The notes: generated by a model not told the origin, from the sequence alone. Counted from the stretch's first letter, positions 1 to 9,094 are shown. The stretch: 64,000 nucleotides of DNA from Streptomyces longhuiensis (GCF_020616555.1 NZ_CP085173.1:7952001-8016000), one strand, 5' to 3'. Made by a program: numbers and translations.

Positions 1-343
1 GAGCTGCTCAATGAGCGTGGCGATCGCCTGGTCGATCGGTGGGCGGCCCGTGTGGTTCGGGTACTTCCACTTTTTTCGTCACCAGCCGGCGGTGCCAACG
101 CAGCATCGTGTCGGGGGTGACCAGACGGTGCCGTCGCAGTTGCCGGGGCAGCTGTCGGATCAGAGCGGCGAGGTACGCGTGGTCGGCCGAGTCGAAGCGC
201 GGCTTGGGGTTCGCGCGGCGCAGCACGGTGACCTCATGACGTAGGACCAGCAGCTCGACGTCCTTGGACGCGGAGGAACGGGCGAGCGATGCGAACCAGC
301 CGAGCAGCCGGCTGAAGATCAAATAGAGCAGACGTAGCGACAC
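1..343 (-). pseudogene. Integrase-type transposase, N-terminal part, frameshifted and cut by window edge
   Basis: Starts at 343 with [15 protein letters not shown] and contains the ELLVLRHEVTVLRR and LRWHRRLVTKK segments typical of the N-terminus of actinomycete integrase-core (rve) transposases. The frame is lost at an A6 run (about 82-87, minus strand). Moving +1 there restores the family sequence WKYPNHTGRPP...IATLIEQL to the window edge. In the encoded frame it stops at position 8. The change looks like a one-base insertion; it is not the -1 slip used by IS3 elements. The catalytic core would lie beyond the left edge. Confidence 0.8.
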
Positions 344-429
344 CCCGAGATCATTCCCTGGAGGTAGTGCTCCACCCGTCGCTATTGGTCATAGAGCCAG
401 GCCGAGTTCTGGAACCTGACAAGGCGATC

Positions 430-1248
430 TCAGCCGGGGAGATCCTGAATTCTGCTCATGCGGATGCCGGTCGATTCGGCCACCTGACGGAGGCTAGGAC
501 CCATGTTCGTATCATTTTCCAGCACCATGAGGGGCTGAAATCGAGTGTGTGAGGGGATGGATCGAACCGACCGGGCGATGTGCCGAGCCGCCTCTCTGAG
601 TTGGTCCGAGCCTTCACCGGGTTGGGGTTCGGGGCTCGCTACCCAGGCCCCGTAGGCGGTGTGTCCGTCGACCCAGCCGAGGTCGAACTCTGGACCACGC
701 CGGGCGGGGGATCGAACTTCGAGCGAAATGCGCTTAGTCGTCTGATCGATCAGACGTGTCAGAAGCTCCTGATGTCGAGTCGTTCCGCGTCCGAACGCGC
801 GAGTTTCAAGCTGGCTGACCCTGCGGTTGCGCAGGTTGAGTCGGTTGAACGGTCCGCCGAGGACTCCGTCGCCGACCTCGGGCAACACTGCAACCTGGCT
901 GCCTTGCATCTTCAGTTGTCGGCATCGAGCAGGTGCTCCGAACAGAAGATCGGAGAAGCCGGCGGCATCGACCACGTGTATGTGCTGTCCGAGTCTGCGT
1001 GACTCGATTACTTTCAATAGCTTTTGGCTCAACCCGCGGTCTGCGTCCTTGACGTTTCCTGCCAACTCGCCGTGGACGACGAGTGTTACCTTCCGGGAGA
1101 AGCTGTCCTGGCAGATGGCTCCTAATGCTTGAGATCTGGATCGGCAGTCCTTGCGGAACACCCATTCGCCATCCACCAGGGTCTTTCCGGTGAACATGGT
1201 TGTGTGCCCACGGAGTTCACGTATCCATCCGGTACATGGTGCTGGCAC
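430..1248 (-). CDS. BRCT domain-containing protein
   Basis: The first ~100 residues read as a BRCT fold: MFTGKTLVDGEWV at the start, LGAICQDSFSRKVTLVVHGE in the middle, then KVIESRRLGQHIHVVDAAGFSDLL. This matches the order seen in DNA ligase BRCT modules. The remaining ~170 residues are not recognised. I chose GTG at 1248 because AGGAGG (1258-1263) lies 9 nt upstream; the ATG at 1255-1257 directly abuts that site. Alternative start: ATG at 1197. BRCT modules bind DNA ends or phosphopeptides, so a DNA-transaction role is plausible but unproven. It is flanked by mobile-element debris. Confidence 0.6.
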   Translation of the reverse strand: MPAPCTGWIRELRGHTTMFTGKTLVDGEWVFRKDCRSRSQALGAICQDSFSRKVTLVVHGELAGNVKDADRGLSQKLLKVIESRRLGQHIHVVDAAGFSDLLFGAPARCRQLKMQGSQVAVLPEVGDGVLGGPFNRLNLRNRRVSQLETRAFGRGTTRHQELLTRLIDQTTKRISLEVRSPARRGPEFDLGWVDGHTAYGAWVASPEPQPGEGSDQLREAARHIARSVRSIPSHTRFQPLMVLENDTNMGPSLRQVAESTGIRMSRIQDLPG

Positions 1249-1480
1249 CCGCGTCATCCTCCTAGGGTCTGAACAACCTCCGCCGCGCAGCGTAGTGCTG
1301 TCGTCAATTTCGGGAAAGTGCATAGCGAATTATTCGTGTCCTGTCCGGCTTCGGCCCTTGGCCAGTACATCGGCGCGCCCGCGTCCGCCCGTCACGATCC
1401 TGGAGCGGGCCAAGCACCCTCGCTCATCCCTGGGCCGACCCCGTTGCGGTGAGACGGGCGGGCGCGACCGCCCTGCGGCG

Positions 1481-1753
1481 TCAGCCCAGGCCGTACCGCT
1501 CCGCGGCATCCGGTTTGACCTTGCTGCGGGACACCAGGGTGCGCAGGGTGTGGACGACGATGGACTCGATGTCGGCTCCGAAGTGGCCGTGTGCATTGGC
1601 CCGGTTGTCGGAGAGGCTGAAGCCGCCGGCGCCGATGGAGGTCAGCTGAAGAGCAGCCTGCACCTGTGCTGTCGCGGCCTGTTGTAGCCGTTTGAGGGCG
1701 AGGGAGTGACGCTCACCAGCGTCGTCGTCGCTGGTCGGGCGCTCGGTAGGCAT
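1481..1753 (-). CDS. Small hypothetical protein overlapping the HTH gene
   Basis: A 90-residue frame starting MPTERPTSDDDAG that overlaps the last 41 nt of the preceding HTH gene on the same strand. It is a mostly helical, Ala/Gln-rich sequence (LALKRLQQAATAQVQAAL) without a motif I recognise. A GGAG lies about 14 nt before the ATG, which is a weak site. Codon use looks Streptomyces-like. It might instead be the original C-terminus of the upstream gene after a frameshift. Function unknown. Confidence 0.4.
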   Translation of the reverse strand: MPTERPTSDDDAGERHSLALKRLQQAATAQVQAALQLTSIGAGGFSLSDNRANAHGHFGADIESIVVHTLRTLVSRSKVKPDAAERYGLG

Positions 1754-2636
1754 CCTTGACGATCTGCTCCAAGTCTTCCTCACTGAACATCCGTCGCGAA
1801 CCGATCGCCCGGTAGGGGACGTTGCCGCGGGCGGACTCGTCGCGGAGCCAGGCGGCAGAAATGCCGAGGCGTTTCGCGGCCTCTTGGACGTTGTAGAGGA
1901 GGGGCCCTTCCTTCTTCGCCCTCGGAGTGGCGCCATCTGCCGGTGCGGTGGTTCGCTTTCCTCGCGGGCGAGCGAACGGGGCTTGTGGGGTCGATGAGGA
2001 AACCGGTAGGTCGAGGACGGCCGCGTCCATTGCGGCCAGGAGCACGCCGAGCCCACGGAGGCGAGCTGTGTCGCCGAGTCCGTCGTTGGGACCGGGCAGG
2101 CCCATGGCTCGCCGGCCCTGCGTGGCCGGATCGTCGGACGGCAGCAGCAGTGCGGCCAGCCGGTAGTCCTCCTCGGGAAGGGACACGTTGGAGTGCAGGG
2201 CCTTGGCCAGTCGGAGTCGTTCGCTCTGGAGGGCCCGCTTGTCCAGCTTCCAGATCCGCTCGCGTAGTTCCTCCCAGCCGGGACGGGACTGCACGACGGC
2301 GAGAGCTTCTTCGGACAGCGTGGGGCCTGGGTGTTTTGCTGCCTGGCGGTGCATGGCGCAGGAGGCGCGGCCCTCTTCGACTGGATTCTTGCAGGGGAAG
2401 CCGTGGAACGATGCGACAGGTACGGGGCACCGTTCACGGTCCGGGGCGAGCTGTCCCCAGAGCCCCTCACGGATGTAGCCGATCTGCCGTGCGGCTGAGG
2501 TGATCGCGTCCTTTGGTACGCCCCAGCGCTTGGCAGCTTCGCGAGGTGTGAGGTGGTCCAGCGCACGGAGACGCTGCATGGGGGTCTGGTCGGTGTCCGC
2601 GGCCTGCTCGCTGTGCTTCGGCGCGGGGGCGGGCAT
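1713..2636 (-). CDS. HTH_17/MerR-like DNA-binding-domain protein
   Basis: The 307-residue protein has an N-terminal helix-turn-helix-like stretch (LTPREAAKRWGVPKDAITSAAR, about 29-50). At about 244-297 it has an excisionase/MerR-type winged helix: LYNVQEAAKRLGISAAWLRD followed by GNVPYRAIGSRRMFSEEDLEQIV. The middle contains a CPVPV...FPCKNPV...CAMH cluster that could bind a metal. GGAG sits 9 nt before the ATG. Such domains occur in excisionases and small regulators of mobile elements, fitting the surroundings; the target is unknown. Confidence 0.6.
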   Translation of the reverse strand: MPAPAPKHSEQAADTDQTPMQRLRALDHLTPREAAKRWGVPKDAITSAARQIGYIREGLWGQLAPDRERCPVPVASFHGFPCKNPVEEGRASCAMHRQAAKHPGPTLSEEALAVVQSRPGWEELRERIWKLDKRALQSERLRLAKALHSNVSLPEEDYRLAALLLPSDDPATQGRRAMGLPGPNDGLGDTARLRGLGVLLAAMDAAVLDLPVSSSTPQAPFARPRGKRTTAPADGATPRAKKEGPLLYNVQEAAKRLGISAAWLRDESARGNVPYRAIGSRRMFSEEDLEQIVKDAYRAPDQRRRRW

Positions 2637-3202
2637 TGGTTGGGTCTCCGTTCTGCTGGATGACGAGGCAGGCGCTGCATGCGAGGTGTCACCGCAGGTC
2701 TCCGCGCGGACGCGCCGTGCCTGTCGACGTCACCGTAGGAGAAGGTTCTGGCCGAATGCTCTGTGTCCATGAAGTCCACCCCGTGTCGGGCAGGCTTCTG
2801 CTAGAGGATCCGACGAAGAGACTGCGTCGGTGGGGGAAGAAGGCCATCGTAATTCCGGTTCCGGCGGGATCACCGTCGGCCACGTGAATATTGGCTCTGG
2901 ATCGACGTGTTGCCATCTCCTGAGACGGCCCGTGCCGTGGTTGCCCGTTGCCCGTTGCCCGCTGCCCGCTGCCCGCTGCCCGCTGCCCGTGGGAGCGCTA
3001 CTGCCACGAGCTGTCGGCGCGACGTGTGGAAGTTGGGCCCTGCGCCGGTCGACCGACAGACTGCGCAGTTCCGGGCAGCCGCGCAGCCGGCGCTGTTCGC
3101 GGTTGCGGGAACACGCCTCTGACCGAAGTTCAGGCGGTGGCATCCACGTGGTCAGGGTGCGCGTTGTACGGTCCGGGGGAGCCAGAAGAGAGAGGTTGTT
3201 CG
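2637..3202. other. Intergenic region with a heptamer repeat
   Basis: No convincing gene in this 566-bp stretch. Long frames here lack family similarity. It holds the seven-copy heptamer at 2941-2989 and presumably the promoters of the flanking divergent genes. Confidence 0.5.
2941..2989. repeat. Seven tandem copies of YTGCCCG
   Basis: Three copies of TTGCCCG are followed by four copies of CTGCCCG without interruption. The array lies upstream of the gene at 3203. It is not divided by spacers, so it is not a CRISPR array. Confidence 0.95.
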
Positions 3203-3646
3203 ATGGGCCTTGTCAGCAGGCAGCACTTGGATGCCGATGTGGACTTCTACGTTCTGTGGCTCGAGGACGCCTCAGAGACGAGTAACGGCTCCGAGCCTGA
3301 CGGCGAGGTGCCTTTCGTCTCCTCCTGCGACGGGCGCGTCTACATCCGAAGCGGTGGCCACACGCATACGGCCGACTTCGCGGTCGAGGTCTGGGACCAG
3401 ATGCCGCAGCCCGATCCGGGACCCTGGGAGGACCAGGGTGAGGCAGAACTTCGTGCGCCGTCGGGCGAGGTGGTCCTGTGGACCTACGGCGGACCGAGCC
3501 AAGGGGAGATCGAACTAGGCTCGCCCGGCCGGAACTGGCATGTGCGGATCTATGTCACCGGTCAGCAGCGGGTCCATGAGCTGGCGCAGCAGGGGGAGAC
3601 CCCCAAGGGTGTGGAACGGTACCTGGCGCAGTTCTGGCCGATGTGA
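3203..3646 (+). CDS. Hypothetical protein
   Basis: A 147-residue acidic protein beginning MGLVSRQHLDADVDFYVLWLED. I chose the ATG at 3203 because AGAGAGG lies about 6 nt upstream; the open frame extends further but through the repeat-rich intergenic DNA. The sequence is rich in beta-prone stretches (GRVYIRSGG, WHVRIYVTG) and has no signal peptide or membrane segment. I do not recognise the family. It is transcribed towards the nuclease-domain gene on the other strand. Confidence 0.6.
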   Translation: MGLVSRQHLDADVDFYVLWLEDASETSNGSEPDGEVPFVSSCDGRVYIRSGGHTHTADFAVEVWDQMPQPDPGPWEDQGEAELRAPSGEVVLWTYGGPSQGEIELGSPGRNWHVRIYVTGQQRVHELAQQGETPKGVERYLAQFWPM

Positions 3647-3712
3647 GCGCCGGGCTCTCCGGCCAGACCCAGCCTGCAGGAGCCGGGCCGGCCAGAGAGT
3701 GTGAACCAGCGG

Positions 3713-5140
3713 TCAGGAGACCTTTATGGTGAAACCGTCGTTGGCGCCGTCCAGGATCCGGTTGACGCGGTAGAAGTCCGCCATGAGGCGACCACCGGCG
3801 CCGTTGTCCGCCTTGGGGATAGGCCGCGCTGAGAAGTTGTTCTTGGGCGCCTTGTGCTGCGGGTCGTACGTCGTCAGCGCCTGAGCCGCCCCTTCATACG
3901 TGGTGGAGAAGGGAAACTCGTCGCACTCCTTGCCGCCCTGGGCGTAGTTGGCGCCCCAGTACTTCTTGCACACCTTGACGGCCTCGCTGCGATTCGCATC
4001 GCGCCGCGGCTTGGCATACAGACGAGTCAGAGGGCGGTCGGCACTGAGGCCGGGAATGTTCTTGCTGCTGTTGACCGGTTTCGTGCTTACCGGGCTCGCG
4101 TACGCGTCCTTGATGTGCTGGGCCGCGAGCCGCTCCGGCGCTCCGGCCTTCGTGCTGAACGGCATCGCCACCACGTAACTAAACGCTGCAGCGCCCCCGT
4201 TCCGGGACACGTACTGGGCCGCATCCCAGCGAGGCGCAAGGAAGAACGGCTTCCCGGACAGCGCGCCGCTCATCTTCCATCCGCCGCCGACGCGCATCTT
4301 CAGCGAGGGCTGATACACGGCGAAGACCGTGTCATCGGGTTTGTCGCCCTGGCCGCGGCTGACCGTGACGTTGTGCTGAAAACCGGGTTCCGCCTGCGCT
4401 TTGAGCGCTGCGAAGCTCTGTGCCGCCGGGAGGCTGCCGCCAGTCTGGGTCGCGGCCGTGGCCGGCCACTTCTGAGGGATGGTCACATCAGGGGTGACCA
4501 TGAAGGTCGCGACGCCGGTCTCGCCGGTCGCCTCCATCCCGACGTACCGGAAGTGGACGTTCATCGTCCGGCTGCCCTTGGCGATCGTCCCGATGGCGAG
4601 AAAGCCGAACGTGCTCGCACCGACAGGCCTGTTGTTCTGGACCCACTCCTGCGTGAAGCTCGCACCCGAGCACACCGCGAACCGGGACTTGATGAAGAAC
4701 TTCTTGTCCGTCCCCAGACCATCGCGGCACTCCTTGGCCGTCATGGTGTGCGACGGCTCCGGGTACAGAGGAGGTGCTGCAGCAGAGGTACGGGCCACAC
4801 TGCGCGATCGCGCCGCCACTGATACGGCGGATGGCTCACCAGCGCGCCTAGCCCACGAGGACGCCGGTCCTACCGTCTCGAACGCGGTTTTCCCGCGCAT
4901 TCCATCCGGACTGGGGGAGGCAAGCGTGTCGGAGCGTCGCTGATGTGCGTAGTCGCGCCTGAGATCTTCCAGGCTGGGCGGCTTGGCTCCGAGCGGCCCC
5001 ATGGTGGAGATGACACGAAGGTCGGAAGGAGTGTTGTCCGCCTCAGCCGCCGACATGTTGAGCTGAAGCAGCAGCGCTGAGAGCGCTAGCGCGACGCTGG
5101 CTTTCTTCGCCTTACGGAGCGTCCTGGGTCTGACGTACAC
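3713..5140 (-). CDS. Secreted NucA/NucB-type deoxyribonuclease-domain protein
   Basis: 475 residues with a clear Sec signal (basic MYVRPRTLRKAKKAS, hydrophobic ALALSALLLQL, cleavage near AEA-D). The last ~130 residues match the NucA/NucB nuclease family: RRDANRSEAVKVC followed by the signature CDEFPFSTTYEG at about 406, whose acidic residues are expected to be catalytic, and a late N-rich motif (YRVNRILDGANDGF). The long middle part with a conserved-looking CSGASF...GFLAIG segment is not recognised. Expected to act outside the cell as a non-specific DNase, in nutrient scavenging or competition. No immunity gene is seen beside it. Confidence 0.8.
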   Translation of the reverse strand: MYVRPRTLRKAKKASVALALSALLLQLNMSAAEADNTPSDLRVISTMGPLGAKPPSLEDLRRDYAHQRRSDTLASPSPDGMRGKTAFETVGPASSWARRAGEPSAVSVAARSRSVARTSAAAPPLYPEPSHTMTAKECRDGLGTDKKFFIKSRFAVCSGASFTQEWVQNNRPVGASTFGFLAIGTIAKGSRTMNVHFRYVGMEATGETGVATFMVTPDVTIPQKWPATAATQTGGSLPAAQSFAALKAQAEPGFQHNVTVSRGQGDKPDDTVFAVYQPSLKMRVGGGWKMSGALSGKPFFLAPRWDAAQYVSRNGGAAAFSYVVAMPFSTKAGAPERLAAQHIKDAYASPVSTKPVNSSKNIPGLSADRPLTRLYAKPRRDANRSEAVKVCKKYWGANYAQGGKECDEFPFSTTYEGAAQALTTYDPQHKAPKNNFSARPIPKADNGAGGRLMADFYRVNRILDGANDGFTIKVS

Positions 5141-5937
5141 GTGGCCCCCTGTTTATTTGATCGCTTGGTCAGAGCGTAGGAGGAAGTTGATCATTTCTGA
5201 TCGAAGATGGTCAACGTCGTTTATCGGCCGTGTTGGCCGCAAAGTGGACGTTGCGGCAGTGACTTGCCATTCAGGGACGCCGCCGCTCTGTTGGTGGCCA
5301 TGTTGGAGCTGCTACGCCAACACGGCTCCGCCGTTTCTGCTCCGGGCATGCCATCCGTGCCTTGACTAACGAGGCCGACGTGCCGTGCCTGGTACTGTTG
5401 ATCTTGAGCTGGCCGGCGGAATTCACGCTGGCACGCTGTGCGTTGGTGGTCCAAGGAAAGACGTCCCGCTTCCTGCGGGGAGATGCAGGTGCAAGGCCTG
5501 CCCAGCGCTCTGTGAAGACCCCGTACCAAGATCTATGGCACGGGGTCTCTTCACGTCTGCTGCCCGCCGTGGGCCTGTGCGGACCGGTCCAGCTGCCGTG
5601 GAGTTCGGGCGGCGGCGCTGTTACTCACTTTCAGGTGACGCCTGACCGCTCGCCGAGCCGCCGGGCTCGGCGGATGCAGCGCGCCGGCCGGTCACGGCAA
5701 GGGTTCGCGATGCTGCCGGACCGTCAATTCCGCACATAGCGGATATAATTGGATGTTGCAGCCGAGTGTCACGGTGGTGTGGGCAATCGGCAACACGTGC
5801 CGCGTTGAGTCCGCGGCGTTCCGGTGGGGTGAGCAGGGTGTGCGTGTGCGGCCGCCCGGCCGCCACCCGTACACCGCACTACCCGGCTGCTCATCGGGGT
5901 CAGTCGGGCTGGTGCCCGCATGATGCAGGGAGTACCT
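5141..5937. other. Long intergenic region, no supported gene
   Basis: About 800 bp with short open frames only, none with recognisable similarity. It holds the promoter region of the leftward nuclease gene, an imperfect hairpin at 5512-5554, and the ribosome binding site of the gene at 5938 near its right end. Confidence 0.5.
5512..5554. terminator. Imperfect hairpin, possible terminator
   Basis: GTGAAGACCCCGTACCA (5512-5528) can pair with TGGCACGGGGTCTCTTCAC (5536-5554) with two extra bases in the right arm. There is no T-run after it, so terminator function is only a guess. Confidence 0.35.
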
Positions 5938-6411
5938 GTGACCGTATCCACGTCCGCTCGCCGTCTGACCGCTGCCGCGCTGACCGCCGCTGCCGTCACC
6001 GCGGTGATCGCGGTGCCCGCGTCCGCCGCCGATCACGGCGCGCAGTGGCGGAGCGTCGAGATCAGCCGCGTGCAGTACGACTCCCCGGGATGGGACAACC
6101 GTTCCAACCGCTCCCTGAACCAGGAGTGGGTGGAGATCACCAACAACACGCGCCGCAGCGTGAACCTTGATGGATGGACGCTGGCGGACGAGGACGGCCA
6201 CACCTACACCTTCGACCACTACCGCCTCGCCGGCCGTGCCACGGTCCGCGTCCACACCGGTATCGGCTACGACGCCCGCCACGACGTCTACCAGGACCGC
6301 CGGGCCTACGTGTGGGACAACCGTTCCGACACCGCCACCCTGCGCAACGACCACGATCGCTACGTCGACGACGCTTCCTGGGGCCGTCACCACTACCAGG
6401 CTCGAGGCTAG
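5938..6411 (+). CDS. Secreted lamin-tail-domain protein
   Basis: 157 residues from a GTG at 5938, with GGGAG 5 nt upstream. The N-terminus is a signal peptide (VTVSTSARRLTAAALTAAAVTAVIAVPASA-A). The mature part matches the lamin tail domain (LTD) common in secreted Streptomyces proteins: VEISRVQYDSPG, LNQEWVEITNNTRRSVNLDGWTLADEDGHTYTF, then VRVHTG and the late WDNRSDTATLRND. These domains are beta-sandwiches found in extracellular proteins, sometimes beside nucleases. A perfect 13-bp hairpin follows the stop. Monocistronic by layout. Confidence 0.85.
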   Translation: MTVSTSARRLTAAALTAAAVTAVIAVPASAADHGAQWRSVEISRVQYDSPGWDNRSNRSLNQEWVEITNNTRRSVNLDGWTLADEDGHTYTFDHYRLAGRATVRVHTGIGYDARHDVYQDRRAYVWDNRSDTATLRNDHDRYVDDASWGRHHYQARG

Positions 6412-6474
6412 AGAATCCTGAGCCACACACCCGGGGTGCCTGCCCCCGGTTGCGGTACCGGGGTGAGAAGAGCT

Positions 6475-6506
6475 GTGGCTCGGCTGGAAGTTCCCAGCCG
6501 AGCCAC
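6475..6506 (+). terminator. Perfect 13-bp hairpin after lamin-tail gene
   Basis: GTGGCTCGGCTGG (6475-6487) pairs exactly with CCAGCCGAGCCAC (6494-6506) around a 6-nt loop. It lacks a long T-run, as is common for actinomycete terminators. It also abuts the degraded transposase on the other strand. Confidence 0.7.
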
Positions 6507-6539
6507 GGCTGCATCTTCGGCGGGTTGTGCGCCCGCTCC

Positions 6540-6783
6540 GGTTCCGGCGAGCCCAGGAGCGTTGCCGCAGGTGCCGACGCAACTCACGGGGGAGTCGCTG
6601 GGGTAGAGCGGCGATCACCGCTCGGTCCGCCCACGACAGTCCTGGTCGCTTTATCTGTCGTCGCAGTACCGCGAGTTCGTGGCGAATGAGAGTATCTCCG
6701 CCTCCTTCGAGGCCGAGCGGCGCAGCAGGAGGGCAAGCCCGCCGAGTAGTCGCCGGAAGATCCAGTACAGCAGTCTCAACGTC
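6540..6783 (-). pseudogene. Degraded integrase-type transposase N-terminus
   Basis: Starts at 6783 as MTLRLLYWIFRRLLGG...ASKEAEIL, shifts frame, and continues as HELAVLRRQIKRPG, SWADRAVIAALPQRLPRELRR. Family similarity then ends. Only the first ~80 residues of a transposase are present, and no inverted repeats are obvious. Confidence 0.8.
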
Positions 6784-7087
6784 ATGAGAAGGGATCACGG
6801 CTCACCTGAGGAGCGCGAGAGCCAGCAGGTCAAGACGATGCGCCGAATAATGGCACGCTTCAGGCTCGACGCTGCCGCCTGGGGTATCTGGCTCGTCTCA
6901 TCCCGCCATATCCCCGGCGCCGCCCACGCCTGTGCCGCGCGCGTGCCTGCCCACCGGGCGGTCGCTCCTGCGGCAGGCCACGCCTCCGCCGCCGACGCCA
7001 ATGCGCGTGGTGGTTGGGTAGGAGCCCGGTGGCCCTCTTGCGCGAGCTCGTATCAACCCGCTATTCCGGGTCGGGGGGTGGGTTCTG
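6784..7087. other. Intergenic, nothing identified
   Basis: About 300 bp before the NTPase gene. No gene, repeat or clear promoter was found, although GGTGGG precedes the ATG at 7088. Confidence 0.5.
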
Positions 7088-9094
7088 ATGAGTCCGGGTG
7101 GGTGGCGTGAGAGTCGGCTGTTGCTGATCGTGGCTGGGTTGGCGCTGTTGGCGACCGCCCCGGCCGTGTTGGCGACGTTTGAGGTAACCAACCGGTGGGC
7201 GGTAGGCGCCGCGGTCGGCGGCGCGGCCGTGCTGGCGGTGGTGGCCGGGGTGTGGCAGGAGCGCTACAAGCGCGCCGCGCAGCAACGGGACGAGCATGCC
7301 CTCAAGATCGAGAGCGGTTGCCTGGTGCTGCCGAGCGGCCGACTGCCAACCGTGGCGCAGACGACCGACCCGCTCCGGCTGGGCGTGCATCCTGCCCCGA
7401 TCAGCGCCGTCAAGCCGGCACAGCAGTCCGCTGCCGCGGCGGCAGAGCGGGTGCCGGTTTACGTACCGCGCGACATCGATGCGGATCTGCGCGAGCGATT
7501 GGCGCGCGGCGGCTTCGTGCTACTGGTGGGGGATTCCACCGCAGGCAAGTCCCGCGCGGCCTACGAGGCAATGCGCACCACCTTGCCTAATCATCTGCTG
7601 ATCGCGCCCCAGAATCGTGATGCCCTACCGGCGGCGCTGGCCCAAGCGGCTAGCACTCGGCGGTGCGTGCTGTGGCTGAGCGACCTGGAACACTATCTGG
7701 GCGCCGACGGGTTGACCCGAACCGGCATCGCGCGGGTGCTGAGTGGAAACGGCCACCACCGCATCATCTTGGCGACTCTGCGCGCAACCGAGCAGGCCCG
7801 CCTCACCGGCGGCCCGACCACCCAGGATGAAGCCGGTCGTACGGCCCACCACGAGGCCCGCGAGGCCCTGGAACAAGCCCACCTGCTACGCATGCAGCGG
7901 GTGTTCAGCGCGGCCGAGCAGCAGCGGGCCCGAACCAGCGAATGGGATCCGAGGATTGCGGACGCACTCGCCCATGCCGACGTCTACGGCCTCGCTGAAT
8001 ACCTGGCCGCCGGGCCCGAGCTGCTGCGTGACTGGCACGATGCCTGGAGCCCGAACACCGATCCTGCCGCACCAACGTATCCACGCGCCGCCGCCCTGAT
8101 CGCCGCCGCCACCGACATCCGCCGGGCCGGCCACACTGCGCCTCTGTCGCGTCACCTGCTGGAGGCCACCCACGAGCACTACCTCACCCAGCGCGGCGGC
8201 CGCCGACTGCAGCCAGAACCGTTGCCGACTGCGTGGGAATGGGTCACCAAGCCGCGGCGGGCCACCACCGCGCTGCTCCAGCCGGAAGACGACGACCACG
8301 TCCAGGTCTTCGATTACCTGACCGACACCGTCCAACGGCACAGCGCCCCCGGCGAGCATGTCCCCGCGGGCGTCATCCAAACCGTGCTGGCCGACTGTGC
8401 CCCGCAAGATGCCACCAACATCGCCGCGACCGCGTACGCCCAAGGCCGATATCAACTCGCGGAGATCGGTTGGCGCGCAGCTTATGGGGCCAGAGATACG
8501 ACCCTGGGCCCGGAGCACACAGACACCCTGACCAGCCGCCACAACCTCGCCGTCGCGCTCCGGGATCTGGGGCGTCTGGAGGAGGCGGAGGCGGAGCACC
8601 GTGCAGTGTTGGATGCCCGCATCCGGGTGCTAGGCCCTGAACATCCGAAGACCCTGATCAGCCGCAGCAACGTCTCCGTCGCGCTCCGGGATCTGGGGCG
8701 TCTGGAGGAGGCGGAGGCGGAGCACCGTGCAGTGTTGGATGCCCGCACTCGGATATTGGGCCCTGAACACCCGCACACCTTGATCAGCCGCAGCAGCCTT
8801 GCCAGCGTGCTCGGGGATCTGGGGCGTCTGGAGGAGGCGGAGGCGGAGCACCGTGCAGTGTTGGATGCCCGCATCCGGGTGCTAGGCCCTGAACACCCGC
8901 ACACCCTGACCAGCCACCACAACCTCTCCATCGTGCTCGGGCATCTGGGGCGTCTGGAGGAGGCGGAGGCGGAGCACCGTGCAGTGTTGGATGCCCGCAC
9001 CCGGGTGCTGGGCCCCGAACACCCGCACACCTTGATCAGCCGCAGCAGCCTTGCCAGCCTGCTGGCTGACCTGGAACGTTCAAACGATCTCTAG
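7088..9094 (+). CDS. Membrane-anchored P-loop NTPase with TPR repeats
   Basis: 668 residues. Two hydrophobic segments (about 11-30 and 39-57) anchor the N-terminus. A Walker A motif GDSTAGKS lies at about 148-155 and a possible Walker B at CVLWLSDLE. Then comes a helical region of ~250 residues. The C-terminus has tetratricopeptide repeats of the 42-residue kinesin-light-chain type (LGRLEEAEAEHRAVLDAR.RVLGPEHP.TL.S). The last four units are nearly identical in DNA, spaced exactly 126 bp. NTPase-TPR proteins of this layout are frequent in actinomycetes and are often STAND-like sensors. An antiphage or signalling role is inference. It lies alone between transposase fragments. Confidence 0.8.
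   Translation: MSPGGWRESRLLLIVAGLALLATAPAVLATFEVTNRWAVGAAVGGAAVLAVVAGVWQERYKRAAQQRDEHALKIESGCLVLPSGRLPTVAQTTDPLRLGVHPAPISAVKPAQQSAAAAAERVPVYVPRDIDADLRERLARGGFVLLVGDSTAGKSRAAYEAMRTTLPNHLLIAPQNRDALPAALAQAASTRRCVLWLSDLEHYLGADGLTRTGIARVLSGNGHHRIILATLRATEQARLTGGPTTQDEAGRTAHHEAREALEQAHLLRMQRVFSAAEQQRARTSEWDPRIADALAHADVYGLAEYLAAGPELLRDWHDAWSPNTDPAAPTYPRAAALIAAATDIRRAGHTAPLSRHLLEATHEHYLTQRGGRRLQPEPLPTAWEWVTKPRRATTALLQPEDDDHVQVFDYLTDTVQRHSAPGEHVPAGVIQTVLADCAPQDATNIAATAYAQGRYQLAEIGWRAAYGARDTTLGPEHTDTLTSRHNLAVALRDLGRLEEAEAEHRAVLDARIRVLGPEHPKTLISRSNVSVALRDLGRLEEAEAEHRAVLDARTRILGPEHPHTLISRSSLASVLGDLGRLEEAEAEHRAVLDARIRVLGPEHPHTLTSHHNLSIVLGHLGRLEEAEAEHRAVLDARTRVLGPEHPHTLISRSSLASLLADLERSNDL
8565..9068 (+). 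repeat. Four 126-bp tandem repeats inside the TPR gene
   Basis: Matching points at 8565, 8691, 8817, 8943 and 9069 give a constant 126-bp period (42 codons). Units differ at only a few bases, mostly in the GPEHP-TL segment and the second helix. Recent duplication or gene conversion is likely, and copy number may vary between strains. Confidence 0.95.

Noticed and set aside
82..87. Programmed -1 frameshift in the edge transposase
   Set aside because: The required shift is +1, not the -1 used by IS3-type elements.
2941..2989. CRISPR-like array
   Set aside because: Seven-base units are contiguous without spacers.
3854..4822. 322-codon plus-strand frame
   Set aside because: Antisense to the signal-peptide and CDEFPFS-containing nuclease gene; composition very Arg-rich and without motifs.
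5385..5645. Cys-containing frame (GRCRCKACPALCEDP) as a zinc-ribbon gene
   Set aside because: No ribosome binding site, no family match, and a hairpin runs through it.
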